A DNA stretch of 53,136 bases from Blastomyces gilchristii SLH14081 (GCF_000003855.2 NW_003101678.1:1795082-1848217); one strand, 5' to 3'; counted from the stretch's first letter, positions 1-11,616 are shown. Notes: generated by a model not told the origin, from the letters alone. A program made the numbers and translations.

Positions 1-2329
1 CACTCTATAACTCTACAATTCATGATTAATTCAGAAGTTAGTAGAAGTTATTAGAAATTGTAAGAAGTTTATAGAAGATTTATTATAGAAGATATCTAAC
101 TACTTAATAGTGTTATTTTCTATAGAGAAGTTGTCTCTTTCTCTGTAAGAAGAAGTTTGAACACAGTTAAAATAAGATATCTTTATAAATATAATATCTG
201 TGTTTACATTTCATTCATTAAATGATGTTTATTTATAAGAAGTTTGAATATCAATACTATTGTTATTATTTCATTACTTGAATGAAGTATAAACTTGAGC
301 AGTTATAGATATGTGAAATTATGAACTTGAAGAAGAATGAACTTAAGAACTTGAAGAAGAAGTGAACTGTGAAGTAGTAAAAGCACTGATAATAGATATA
401 ACTAGAGTAGCAGAGACTTCAGCAGCAGCAACAGCAGCTGAAAGAGCTGTAGAGATCTCAGTAAAGATCTCATTAAGTTACTGTACTCTTTTTACTGTAT
501 ATTGAGCAGTCATTTGAGCTGAATTATTGTCTTTCACACATCATGCAGCTGTGAGCTGCTGAGCTGCTGTCATTTCACTGATTAAATCACTACTTAATAT
601 TTCAGTAAATACTGCAATCTCTGCTGCTCTCTCCCTGTTTCTGATTATCTGACATTGACATCTTTCTATGAGAATAGCTTTATACACTTTATTTACAGCT
701 GTAATTTAACTTGACAGAAAGCTGTGAAGTGGATCTTCAAATTCATCTTAATAACTTCAAGTCTGAAGAAGATTGACAGTATCATATAATTCATTTCAAT
801 TGAATTTAAAGATAGATGTCTTCTGATGAAAAAGAGTAGCTATCTGCTACTGATATTGAGTAGACATAAATTATGAAGCTGACACTGAAAAGTCTTGATT
901 ATGATAATACTATTTCTTCATATATTTAATACATCAGTTCTTAAGTTCTGACAGCAGAATGACACTATGACTATTATCTCAAGATACCTTGATAATATTT
1001 GTAGTAAGTGACTGTTTGAATATAGATATACAGCTTGAATTACATCTGATACAGTATTTCTTCACAGAAGTATTCATTCTATTCATATCAAATAAGAGTC
1101 AATTCTTTCCAAGATAGATCAGAAGAGCTTTTCAGTGATATAAGTTATTAATAATTTTCTTTCAGTCAGTGAAGAGATTGACTCATCTTTATATTTCATT
1201 CTCTATTTATATCTTCACAGTGATTGTTCTACATTGACTTTGACTCTGATTTATCATATTTGATGCAATACTTTCAGCATTAGATATATTCTCTAAGTTC
1301 ATAAACTGTGATAACTAACTGATCTGATATCAAGTTCTTTGCTGAGATCTTTGTTTCACTGATAGTTGAGAAGATTGAACAGCTTTCTTTTCATAATCTT
1401 CAGAGTTAAATGCTCAGTAGAGAAGAAGAATTAGAATATAACTTTTTCAATCTAGTCTGTGATTCTCTTACTTATATCATTATTAAATATCTGTAATATT
1501 ATCTCTCTTAATAGAAAATCTTCATACAACAGTATACTTGATATCTGAAATATTTATACTTATACTCAGTGAGATTGTTATTATCATGATTTGTATTTTC
1601 AATATTGATTTCATGAACTTCTCAAAGTGAATATTCTGATTCACTTCAGACACTCAAGATATGAAATACTGAATAATATTATTAATGAAAGAGATATCAG
1701 TATTATTAACATTCTGTCTGTTATTCTGACAGATCTGAAGAAGTATTAATCAGAAATATTACACTGCTTATTAAATCTTGATATAACTATTAATAAAGAT
1801 AATAATCTTTAAAATATGTTAAGATATGATTTTTTCATCTGTATCAATGACCTTATTTAATAAAAAATATAATATATCATAGAATATAAGTTTACTGCAT
1901 GAAATTGAATATACACTGATAAAGATATCAGAATAGTTAATGAAAGTTTGAATAATCTGAGTCTACTATAAGTTTATATCAATAGAATAAAATTCAGTCT
2001 CTTAAAGAATGATATTCTCAGCTTTACTACTGAGAGTTACAGAACAGTTAAATCAGATAATATTCTTATAAAGAAGCAATCTCAGATGTCTCAGTCTGAT
2101 AAACTGACTATGAAATTGACTTCACTGTGTGATAAGATGACACTCATTGATAGCTACAAGCTCAATCTTTTCTTATAAAGTAGAGTCTTGAAGAATATAC
2201 TGAAATCACTTATAAAGAGCTTACTTTGAACTGAGTAGTATATATATATACTCATTCTGTTAAATGTGTTTAAGTAAGTCTTCTTATCTCTGAAGATTAT
2301 CAGCACTGATCAGACAAGAATTAATATTA

Positions 2330-2620
2330 GAAAACTATACTATATCTCTTATTTACTGATTACTAAGCTTGTTTAGAGAAATCAGTTAAATGATTATCTT
2401 TTCTGTCAGAATTGTATAGAATTAATGAATAAGACTCTTTTCATAATCAGTTCTGATAATGAATAAAGTATTATTATATTCATATATTATATACTGAAGT
2501 ATATGAACTTATTCTATATATAACTGAAGAGTACACTCAGAATCTGAATACAGATCTTGAAGTATTTATTAAAGATAATACTGAATAATATTCTATTACT
2601 TATTAATACTATCTGATCTG
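2330..2620 (+). pseudogene. possible Copia-type integrase core remnant
   Basis: Translating across stops and at least one frame change gives an FTDY word, then about 40 codons later SSDNE, then a TEEY...FIKD stretch. The order and spacing resemble the D, D and E blocks of a Ty1/Copia integrase (FTD, then SDNG, then the TPEQNG..AER region). Gly-to-Glu and Gly-to-Asp changes would fit RIP. The resemblance is weak and frame-shifted, so this is a hypothesis. No reverse transcriptase of the same element is recognisable downstream before 3668. Confidence 0.25.
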
Positions 2621-2780
2621 ATATAGCTTATAACAAGTTATAATATATCTTCAATATTCATTAAAAGTATTTACTTTAATAATGACTTTTAAAGCTGCTG
2701 TTATAGCTGACTTATACATTTTCTTCAATTCTTCTTAATTATATTTAATGCAGTTGATGAGATGTTATCTGACTCAGCTG

Positions 2781-2930
2781 TTAAAAAGAAGTGTTATATA
2801 ATTGATTCAAAAGTTATTAAAAGATCTCAGAAGTTATCAGAAGTTATTACAAGTTAATATACTATATAAAATTATCAAGAGTTCAGAAGTTATTAGAAGT
2901 TATTGAAAATTACTGAAAAATATACTCAGT
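2781..2930 (+). repeat. candidate polypurine tract and LTR start
   Basis: A purine run (ttaaaaagaag, ending about 2791) is followed at 2792 by tgttatataattg, the usual polypurine tract plus TG layout at the start of a 3' LTR. The following 130 bases hold repeated gaagttatt words like those at the window start. If real, the LTR may extend to the GC-normal island near 3420-3500, because the other elements here keep GC-normal outer edges. The LTR end is not identified. Confidence 0.25.
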
Positions 2931-3417
2931 GCTTTGACTATAGTCTCTGATAACTGAATAGATGATTTAATAGCAAGATCAGAATATTAAATGACTAGAT
3001 ATAATTATGATTGAAAAATTAGTAAATCATTTCTATATTTAAAATCATAGTAGTAGTTTTCAATATGATACTTCATACTCAGAATATATATATTTTCAGA
3101 TAAAAATTACATCAATTAATAGAAAATTGAAAAATTAATTCTTTAAGATAATAGAGAAATGATCTATAAGTAATATTATACAGTGATTCTATCTTAAATA
3201 TTATAATTAAAGTAAATTATTTCTGTGTTATTAATAAATAGAAACTGTTTTTTCTTAGATGCTCTGTAAAGAGTTTGCTGAGAATGTCTCATTTAGATTT
3301 AGTGTAAGCTCTGTGACAGTTGATTGACTCAGATGTTAGTAGAACTTGGCAGAAAGTAGCAGTAGTTTGAATTGAGTTAGCTCAGAGTGAAGTGGCTGAG
3401 TTTACTGAGATAATTCA

Positions 3418-3500
3418 TGAATGGCGTTGAAATCAACCCGGTCAAGCGCGAGCTAGGCGGGCAAGGTGGCTAATTTGAAGTCTACGACTCACCTGCACTT
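3418..3500. other. GC-normal island in AT-rich flank
   Basis: About 80 bases contain CG, CC and GG at normal frequency (for example aacccggtcaagcgcgag), unlike everything to the left. They escaped the C-to-T mutation of the neighbouring DNA. They are either host DNA or the spared outer edge of an old element in 1-3417. No coding frame or RNA is recognised. Confidence 0.6.
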
Positions 3501-3668
3501 CTAGTTCAAACAAGACACATAATCAATCTCAGTCAATCAATTGTCTTCAACATCAGTAATCTCCATGATATCTACAGTAAAGTGAAGTGTGAAATAAACA
3601 AAGATTTGACACACTGAATTTTTCTTTAATTTATAATATAATTGTTTCTTTAGTTTGAGAAGTGCAAC

Positions 3669-3682
3669 TTACTGTCAGTACA
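3669..3682. repeat. left 14-bp target-site duplication of LINE A
   Basis: The sequence ttactgtcagtaca abuts the (ATT)n tail of the minus-strand LINE. The identical 14 bases occur at 43484-43497, directly after the LINE 5' end. A 14-bp duplication fits target-primed reverse transcription by a Tad1-like LINE. It ties the two ends of copy A together across 40 kb. Confidence 0.9.
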
Positions 3683-3740
3683 TTATTATTATTATTATTC
3701 TTCAATTATAGATGTATGCAGTCAGAGACTATGACATCTA

Positions 3741-3763
3741 CCTGAGAACTTTTAGTTCTCAGG
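3741..3763 (-). other. LINE 3'-terminal stem-loop
   Basis: CCTGAGAACT, a TTT loop, then AGTTCTCAGG: a perfect 10-bp inverted repeat about 60 bases from the tail. It is perfect in A and B (26716-26738) and has one or two mismatches in C (34797-34819) and D' (35414-35436). A stem near the 3' end is a plausible recognition structure for the element's own reverse transcriptase. That role is inferred. Confidence 0.7.
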
Positions 3764-3796
3764 GTTTTTCCTATATCTGTAAAGTTAACTATTATA

Positions 3797-3801
3797 CATT
3801 C
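3797..3801. repeat. 5-bp TSD of gypsy-1, left copy
   Basis: cattc immediately precedes the LTR start TGTCAC at 3802 and is repeated at 11617-11621 after the second LTR. The uninterrupted LINE in D' (near 35465) reads through ...tacattcatcaat with one copy, confirming the duplication. Confidence 0.92.
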
Positions 3802-4334
3802 TGTCACGCTCCCGGCCGCGCCAAGGCCCTGTTGCGGTTTCACACGGCCCATCGATCCCATGCGGATGATTCCATTCCATCCAAACCGGTTTCCAACCAC
3901 TCTATGACATCATTCAGATATATCATAGGAAGATCCGATTGATGAATATGAGAACCCTGCTTCTATATGAGGTCAGCAGATCACTCTTCCTTGATAATGA
4001 GACGCCGCTGAGGTATCACTCTGACTATCCTTGCTCATGAAATGAGAGAAGGGTATTCACTCATTGTCTATATAGAATAGCTAGATGCTGACTCTTCATC
4101 AAAGAAGTCAGTGATTTGTTTTTCTTCTACTGAAATATATACAAGAGTTACTGCATATCTTATACAATCTTCTTAGTATACTAAGTATCACATCTGTGAT
4201 ATTCTCATAATAACTCTATAGTCTATGAGCTCACTATTCAAGCAAGATAGTTAAGCTCACTTATATAACTTCTCAAACAACTATCTCTATATGATGCTGC
4301 TGACTAGTCACTGCTTCAATTCTGTTATATTACA
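3802..4334 (+). repeat. gypsy-1 5' LTR (533 bp)
   Basis: It begins TGTCACGCTCC and ends TATTACA. It is the same length as the copy at 11084-11616 and aligns to it without visible gaps. The first ~110 bp are GC-normal with many CG sites, whereas the matching bases in the 3' LTR are mutated. The inner end of this LTR (about 4100-4334) is AT-shifted compared with the outer end of the 3' LTR. Confidence 0.93.
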
Positions 4335-4391
4335 ATTTGAATTACTTAATCTGATTACAAGTTTGAATCAGTTGAGCTTTAACAGACTGAT

Positions 4392-5430
4392 ATGACCTCA
4401 TGCACCTGTGCTGAAACTGATCTGATCTCACTCTCTGAGAGAAACACTACATCATTCCCTAGAGTGTGTACACCTCTATCTCAGCAGGAATCTGAGATTT
4501 CTGAACCTGCTGTACATTTTGACATGAGCTCTTCAACTGCTCTGTCACCGCCGCGGCCTCTACACACCTACATCTATTATGAAAATAGAGAGATTAAGAT
4601 CAGAGATTCTCTGAGATATAAGAGAAACATCTTATCTGAATTTCACAGTGTTATCTGTACTCTTGAATGAAAATTCTGCCTTAATCTGAGTCAGTATAAT
4701 ACTCATGAGGTATGAGTAATCTATGCTGTCAACCTTCTTGAAGACATCTCTGTGATTACTTGAGTTATTAAGAAGAGAAAGCTTGAGTATATTAATACTG
4801 TCATGACTTGAAAAGAATTCAAGAACTTTCTACTGAATCAAATCAAAGATCACTGCAACTGTGACTTTATAGTGATACAGTAGTTCAACTTATTATATCA
4901 ATGAGATAATAAGAATTCTTTCAATTTCAACACAAGATTTGAAGAATATTAGAAGGAATTGACTGATGATTTGAATCAATTAAAAACACAGCTTTATCTC
5001 ATAAAGCTGACTCACAAGGTGTGAATAATGATATTATAATATCAGAGTTCACTCATCAATTGCACTGAGCTTGTCAACCTGGCTTTCTGAATCTATTTGA
5101 ATAATCAATTCTCTGAGAAAAAGACTAATAAGATCTCTTCTAAGCAATCAATGATGAGATCTAAATAATACTGTGATAACTTCAGTGTAAAGAAAGTAAA
5201 GAAGAATTTCAAGTATTTTAATTCTTCACTCACTGTGAAGAAATGTTAAAAAAGATTTGATAAAGATCTCTATTTCAACTGTGAAGCTGATAATCATTAT
5301 ATTAGTGATTGTAAGAAGCTGAAGAAGAGAAGAAACTGAGAAGATATCTTCTCAAAGTTAACTTCTCTTCTGACAAATGTATCTGTGAAAGATAAAGAAG
5401 AGAAAGAAATAAAGAATTGATAATTCTCAT
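4392..5430 (+). pseudogene. gypsy-1 Gag remnant with degraded zinc knuckle
   Basis: An open stretch of 92 codons starts at the ATG at 4392, 58 bases after the LTR (residues MTSCTCAETD...). The reading then continues through several TGA/TAA stops to a Retrotrans_gag-like helical region and a nucleocapsid motif at about 5271-5318. In the CX2CX4HX4C motif the first Cys is replaced by Tyr (YFNC....H....C), as expected from TGT-to-TAT mutation. Gag packages the element RNA into virus-like particles. The ATG is plausible but not proven. Confidence 0.65.
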
Positions 5431-8400
5431 ATCTCTGAGTTCATGTTATGATCACAATGCATACTCTGAATAAGAAGATACTAGTGAGATATCTACTCAA
5501 CTCTGAAGTGAATATTAACTTCATATTCTATTTCTTTTCTTTGATAAAGAGTTGAAAGAAGATAGGCCTGTCAGACCATGTGAAATTTACTGATGAAATA
5601 AAATATCATCATTTTAACATAATTCAAGCATGATGTGTGATTACAGACTCAGAAGGAATTTTTAAGAAGAGCAGTCTGCTCCTCTATACAGTTAACATCA
5701 TAGATGAGAATGTTATTCTAGATCTTCTGTAATTGAGAGAAAACAATTCTCTCATTGACTGAGTCACTCAGGTATAATGATACTGCCTCACTGATGAAGA
5801 GACAGTGATAGAGAAATCCTGAAGAGTTTTATCAGAAGAATCTTGAGAAAAAGATTGAGTTAATATACTATATAGCAGATGACTGAGACTTGAAGATAGA
5901 TGAAGAAGTCATCACTCTCACTGCAAGATTAGCAGCAGTATCTGTTATTAAAGATGAATATATATAATATCTCTTTACAGATTTTAAGAATGTCTTTTCA
6001 GAAAGAAAAGCAGTGAAGTTTCCTGATATCAAGATATAATATAAGATTTGTCTTGAAGACAGTGCAACAGCACTGTTACAGATCTCTTTATAACTTATCT
6101 ATAAAGGAATTGAATGTTCTGCACAAATATCTTGAAGAAGTATAATTAAAGAACTGAATATATTTATTAAAGAGTTCAGCAGAGATATCTATACTCTTTA
6201 TATTTAAGAAGAATGATAGACTACATCTATGTATAGACTACAGAGACCTTAATAAGATGACAGTTAAGAATTACTATTCATTACTGTTAATTAATGAGAT
6301 GATTGATTAATTATCTGAAGCAAAGATGTTCTCAAAAATTAATATACAGAATATCTATCATAGAATCAGAGTTAATAAAGACAATATTTGAAAAATGACT
6401 TTTCATATCAAGTACAGTAATTTTAAATATCTTGTTTTATCTTTTGATCTTTGTAATGCTTCAGCCATCTTTTAGATCTATATAAATAAGACACTGTGAG
6501 GCCTTGTTGATGTCTTCTATATAGTATACTTGAATGACATTCTAATCTTCTTAAAAATGAAGAAAGAATATGATACTCATGTTTGAGAAGTGTTAAGTTG
6601 CTTAAGACAGCATTAACTCTATATAAACACTGAAAAATACTCATTTTACATGCAGAAGATTGATTTCTTAGATTATATTATTAAGATGAATAGTATTTCA
6701 ATGAATAGAAGCTGAGTCTCTGTCATTGAGAACTGGCCAGTGCTGCAGATATACTGTGAGATGTAGATATTTCTAGAATTTGTGAATTTCTACAGATAAT
6801 TCATCTATACATATTCACAGATTACTGTCTCTCTTACAGATCTGTTAAAGAGAAGTGTGAAAGACAGAAAAATAAGACTGTTTATTCTCACTCAAGATAC
6901 TATGCAGATGTTTATGAAATTGAAACAAGCTTTCACAGATGTTATAATGCTGAATCACTTTAACTCTGACTTACTTAGTCAGTGTGAGACTGATATATCT
7001 GAGAATAAGATCTATGAAATCTTTTCACAGTTAACACTGAAGATCTTTCAATATTGAAAGAATCAGAGAATAATCATCTCTGAGAAAACAGATAATGAAT
7101 TATCTGTGAGAGAAGACTTTTTCACAGAGTCTATAAGATACTGTGAATGAAGATCAGTGACCTTCTTCTTCAAGAAGTTATCACTCACACAGAGAAGATA
7201 TGATACTCATGATTAGAAGATATTAACAATTATTAAATTCTTTAAGATCTGATGACATTATCTTCAGAGTAGTAAGTACTCAGTGCAAGTTCTCACTAAT
7301 TATACAAATCTGTGTTACTTCTTGATAACAAAGAGCTTGACAGAACATTAAGTCAGATGAGCAGAGCTGCTTTCAGAGTATAATTTCTATATCTGATATC
7401 ATTCAGATCAGCTTAATCTCACTGATATATTATCTAAACAGTCTGATTATAATATTGTTGATGCAGAGAAGAATTCTATAAAAGAATCTCTATCATCACT
7501 GCAGAAGAAGCTGGCTGCAGAGAGTTAAGATTCTCTGAAGCTTGAAAACAGCGCTGGTAAGGCAGCTGTGTGACTCAGTATAGAAGGTGGAAGAAAACCT
7601 GGATTCTCACAGAGAACTGACACTGAAGATTATAAGCTTCTTATATTATATCTTACAATCATTGAATTAACAAAGAATGAAACAGTCTATAATCTTTCAG
7701 TCTGACTACTTTTGAAATTCATTGATAAGTTACAGAAGAGGAATATCTCTACTGCAGCTTGAATTCAGAAGTTGAAGAAGAAAGAATCTGATTTGAACTT
7801 GAAAGAGACAGACTCTGAGTGAGATGATACTGCTAAGAAATCAAGTCACTGATAACTAGAAGAATGTGAACTTCTACTGCTGAATAATTCAGTCTTCATC
7901 TCTCATAGCAGAGCAGTGTGTTAGAAGTTATTGAGAATTCATTATAATAATCTTTATACAGAGCACTTCAGGTTAGAGAAGACTGAGAAGCTTCTAAAAT
8001 GTAAATATATTTGAGACAAGCTCTGAACAGATGTTAAAGAGTATGTTAAGACTTATAATATCTGTTAAAAGATAAAGATTCTGCAGTATAAGTAATACAG
8101 TGAGTTAATATTACTGTCTATTTCAAAGAGCTTATAACAGAATCTATTAATGAATTTCATAGTTAATCTGCTGAAGTTGACAAGAGTCAAAGAATATAAT
8201 TCAATTTTGATTATTATTAACTGCTTTATAAAGATAATCAGATATATCTCTACTTATAAAAAGATTAAAGTCTCTGAATTGACTGACCTATTTTTAGATA
8301 TCATCATTTATAATCACAGTGCTCTGAAATTATTAATAATAGATTGAGAATTTCTCTTCATCAGCAAATACTGATCAGCTTTTTATTATTATTTTATAAT

Positions 8401-9270
8401 AAGATGTCTTCTCAGTACTGTATTTCATCTGCAGACAGATGATCAGACTGAATATCAGAATCAGATACTAGAACAGCATCTTTGAGTGTTCTATTCATAT
8501 TATCAGAATGATTAGCTCAAACATCTTCTGATTACTGAATTCATATATAATAATGCAAAGAATGTAATTTTAAAGGTATCTTCTTTCTATGCTTATTATA
8601 AATATAATTCTTTATTACTCAGTGACATTGCAGACAATGTTTCAAAGAAGAGAATAGACAGTCAGAATATTAAACAGATACAGAGAACAGAGTATTTCTC
8701 AGTATCAGAAGTAAAAGTGAGATTAAAACTTTTGAATAAAATTCATAAGAAGACAGTGAAAAGTATTTATCATACTCAGAAGTGATAGATAAAATACTAT
8801 AATTAAAAACATCTTTCAATGAAGTTCTTGATAGAGAATCAAGTACTACTTTCAGCAAAGAATATCAAGATAATGAGACTGTGTAAGAAGCTCAGTGAGT
8901 AATGACTAGAATCTTTCTCAGTAATAAGAGTGATGAATAAGCAGATATATGAGTTGAAATTACTTACAGAATTGAAATCAATTCATTCTATTTTTCACAT
9001 TTTCTATTTAGAGCTCTATAAGCAATACTTCAGGGCGGAGCTGCCTCAGTCAGATGATATTAAGATTGAAAGTGATACTGAATATCTTATGAAGAAAATA
9101 TTGAACAAGTGAATATATTATAGTAAGCTTCAATATCTTGTTAAATGAAAAGATTATTCATTGTCAGAGAATTTATAAGAATCACTTAAGTATTTGAAAA
9201 ATACTGAGAAAGAGATTGCAAGCTATGAGACAGCTAGTAGAGATCACTCTATTACACATCAGAGATATTA
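5430..9270 (+). pseudogene. gypsy-1 Pol remnant: protease, RT, RNase H, integrase, chromodomain
   Basis: The reverse transcriptase starts near 6190 (YRDLNKMTVKNYYSL) and has its catalytic box at 6527-6538 as YLND, so the first catalytic Asp is mutated to Asn. RNase H follows from about 6960 (ETDIS...; later YDTHD and a TNYTNL block equivalent to TDHKNL). Integrase spans about 7900-8880, with a zinc-binding region, a first catalytic block reading NCFIK (Asp to Asn), IDWEF, and QTDDQTEYQNQ with Glu retained. The chromodomain is at about 9040-9230 (EYLMKKIL ... YLVK, stop, KDY), with TGA at both conserved Trp positions. This order and the C-terminal chromodomain define a fungal chromovirus. Confidence 0.85.
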
Positions 9271-9918
9271 AATAAGAAATACTGTTTAAGACTTCTCATT
9301 TTTCTTAAAGAATTTTTTAGAGATAATCTCACAGTAATGAGCTGATATCTTGTTAACTTCATAGCACTCTTCTTCTATTTTCTCTCAAAGGATTTTTAGA
9401 AGTTTAATAAGACTACACAAGTGTAAAATTCCTGAAGTGATTAAAGAAAAGAAATATTTAAAACTAATAAAGATTAATATTATCAATCTGCAGATCACTG
9501 CTATTCTAAATAAGACTGCAGCCTGCTGAAAAAGTAAAAAGAGAAGAACTTCAGAGCCTACTTATTAATAACTACATTCTTATCAAACTCATTCTTCACT
9601 GTTGAAGTCTTCAGTATCAGCATCTTTATCTGCTGAGAAGTTAGCACTGCAGCACTGCAGAGAAGCATGCTGTAGAAGAGTATAAGAGATACTTGAAGTA
9701 TTAACTTATTAATTTATAAAGTATCTCAGTCATCTGCTTTAATTGAAGTGAGATTCTCTTCAATCAGTGACTGATCTCTGCAGTGCTTTTAACAGTGACA
9801 TCAGCTGACCTCTTCTTGAGATCAGTTATTCTGAGATGTTTTTTCATCTCAGAGACTCATGCTTTCATCTTCTTTTACAGATGAGCAAGAGAGATCTTCT
9901 CAGTCTTGATAAAATCTG
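9271..9918 (+). other. gypsy-1 3' region, left part; no gene seen
   Basis: The DNA downstream of the chromodomain is AT-rich and heavily mutated. Neither strand holds a long frame, although the antisense frame of the next feature continues weakly through here when TGA stops are ignored. Confidence 0.4.
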
Positions 9919-10623
9919 TTAATACTTAGAGCTCTGAGACTCTTGCTCTGTACTGCTTGAGTATCTGAGCTTCTTGTCAGAGCTGACATGACACCTTCTT
10001 GTAGAATAGGTAATACTTACAGAGAGACAGAAGTTGTTGTTACAGATGCAACAGAAACAATGAGAGTGAGAGAAGAGACAGATATATAAAATCTCTCTCT
10101 TCTTCAGCTGCTTGACACAGCACAGACAAGTAGTGATACTGACTAGAGGCTGTACTGAAGTCTTCTCACAGAGAGAAGACAAAGGAACTGTGAGACTCTG
10201 CAAACTCAACTCAGCAGCATTCTGAGCAGGGCTCAGGTGTGCTGTGAGAGGGGAACTATGAATTGAGCTTCTCAGAGTCACTGTCTCTGAAATCAAGCTC
10301 TTTCCAGGTTCCTCTCTGAATGATCACACAGGGTCATACATCACTGTGCTGACTGAAGAGGGAGGCAGTGTCACAATGACAGTGAGAGAGGCAGAGAAAG
10401 GACTGGACATGAATGAACTGACTGGCAGAAGGGATGACACCTCACTGCAAGGCACAGTGACTACCACTGCAGCTGCAAGAGAAGCAGGAGAAGAAGGAGA
10501 AGAAGATGTGACAATGAGAGTGATGCTTCTGTGATCTGTCAATACTGCTGTCTTCACCTTCAACCTGGCTTTCTTGACAGTCATGGAGGCCGCAGCTGCA
10601 TCATGAAGATGTTTGTTATTCAC
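9919..10623 (-). pseudogene. antisense open frame in the gypsy-1 3' region
   Basis: Reading opposite to gag-pol, a frame runs from an ATG at 10623 through 99 codons to one TGA at 10324. It then continues in the same frame for another 125 codons from 10296 to a stop at 9919, giving about 235 codons with one internal stop. The N-terminal half is Ser/Ala/Val/Pro-rich (SSSPSSPASLAAAVVV) and the C-terminal half has a Cys-rich patch (CLCC...CFCCIC). I do not recognise a family. The segment 10200-10620 keeps more GG and CC than its surroundings, so it may be open partly because it was mutated less. It may be an accessory or captured gene, or chance. Confidence 0.4.
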
Positions 10624-11083
10624 TAGAAAACATTATAATAAGCTCTTTATTATTCTTCAAGAATGATACTCTCATGCACTCACTGTTGCAATTGAGAAGA
10701 AGAGAAGAAAAATGTTTTACAGAGAGAAGAATCTTTTTGAAAAATCCTGTCACTACTGTTAGCTTTGTCCCTAAAAACACATCACTTTTGTAGAGAATTT
10801 TATATATAGAACAGAATATGTTGAGAGATCTATAAGTTACTTATTAACTACATTTTTCACATTTCAAATTGATATATAAGAAACTCACTTATCACACATT
10901 TGATTTGAATGAAGATAGAAAAAGAAAGATCTACACAGTTAGCAGAAAAACTCATCTATTTCTTTATATCATGTGAAGTATATACACTGTCAATCAGTTG
11001 ATAACTGTTGCTATATAACAAAGATAATTTCTAATTCAGTAATCTTAAGAGTATCAGAACTATACTCTTAAAGAGAAGAACAT
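10624..11083 (+). other. gypsy-1 3' untranslated segment with polypurine tract
   Basis: AT-rich and non-coding. It ends in a purine-rich run (aaagagaagaa, about 11070-11080) three bases before the 3' LTR, where plus-strand DNA synthesis would be primed in Ty3/Gypsy replication. Confidence 0.6.
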
Positions 11084-11616
11084 TGTTACACTTTTAACTG
11101 TGTTAAGACTCTGTTGCAGTTTCACACAGCTCATCAATTTCATGTAGATAATTTTATTCTGTCTGAACTAGTTTTCAACCATTCTATAACATTATTTGAA
11201 TATATCATAGAAAGATTCAATTGATGAATATAAGAACCTCACTTCTATATGAGATCAGCAGATCACTCTTTCTTGATAATAAGATGCTGTTAAGATATCA
11301 CTTCAGCTATTCTCACTCATGAAATGAGAGAAGAGTATTCACTCATTGTCTATATAGAATAGCTAGATGCTGACTCCTTATTAAAGAAGTCAGTGATTTG
11401 TTTTTCTTCTACTGAAATATATATGAGAGTTACTATGTGTCTTATACAATCTTCTTAGTATACTAAGTATCACATCTGTGATATTCTTGTAATAACTCTG
11501 TAGTTTACAAGCTCACTATTCAAGTAAGATAGTCAAGCTTATTCATACAGCTTTTCAAATAACTACCTCTACATGATGCCGCTGACTAGCCACCGCTTCG
11601 GTTCCGTCACGTTACA
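11084..11616 (+). repeat. gypsy-1 3' LTR (533 bp)
   Basis: It begins TGTTACACTTT and ends CGTTACA. Against the 5' LTR its first ~110 bases carry many C-to-T and G-to-A changes. Its last ~45 bases (for example gatgccgctgactagccacc) are GC-normal, while the 5' LTR equivalent is mutated. The outer edge of each LTR is the spared one. Confidence 0.93.

Larger units (their letters stand above)
1..3668. other. AT-rich decayed left flank, no intact gene
   Basis: This stretch has no open frame worth naming. It has the composition of the RIP-mutated elements to its right: CC, GG and CG are nearly absent and TCA/TGA/AGA words dominate. A run of 'gaagttatt'-like words at about 30-110 recurs at about 2830-2920, which could mark two long terminal repeats of an old element. 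A possible integrase remnant lies near 2330-2620. I infer a heavily mutated retrotransposon, but the class is not secure and most of the stretch is unassignable by eye. Confidence 0.4.
3683..3801 (-). mobile_element. LINE A 3' terminus: (AAT)n tail, hairpin, 3' UTR
   Basis: On the minus strand this is the last ~120 bases of LINE A. It includes a perfect 10-bp stem with a 3-nt loop (3741-3763) and ends in AAT repeats. The same terminus is found in B (to 26800), C (to 34880) and D' (from 35353). The piece is cut at 3801 by gypsy-1 and resumes at 11617. Confidence 0.88.
3802..11616 (+). mobile_element. gypsy-1: Ty3/Gypsy chromovirus (7815 bp) in the LINE A 3' UTR
   Basis: Two 533-bp LTRs flank a gag-pol remnant in the order zinc-knuckle Gag, protease, reverse transcriptase, RNase H, integrase, chromodomain. 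A 1.8-kb 3' region with an antisense open frame follows. The 5-bp TSD cattc and the polypurine tract (aaagagaagaa, to 11080) before the 3' LTR fit. Every domain is broken by TGA/TAA/TAG stops that fall mostly at Trp, Gln or Arg codons, so the element is dead. The LTRs differ almost entirely by C/T and G/A transitions. Confidence 0.93.

Noticed and set aside
3706..3942. Overlapping frames on both strands at the LINE A and gypsy-1 boundary
   Set aside because: They straddle the LINE 3' UTR and the spared LTR edge. Openness comes from GC-normal composition, and the insertion junction lies inside them.
4392..9270. TGA read as Trp would open many frames, suggesting a mitochondrial or alternative genetic code
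   Set aside because: TAA and TAG stops also occur at conserved Gln, Arg and Trp positions, LTR pairs differ by directional C-to-T changes, and the host-gene fragment uses TGG. Mutation of TGG by RIP explains the pattern without recoding.
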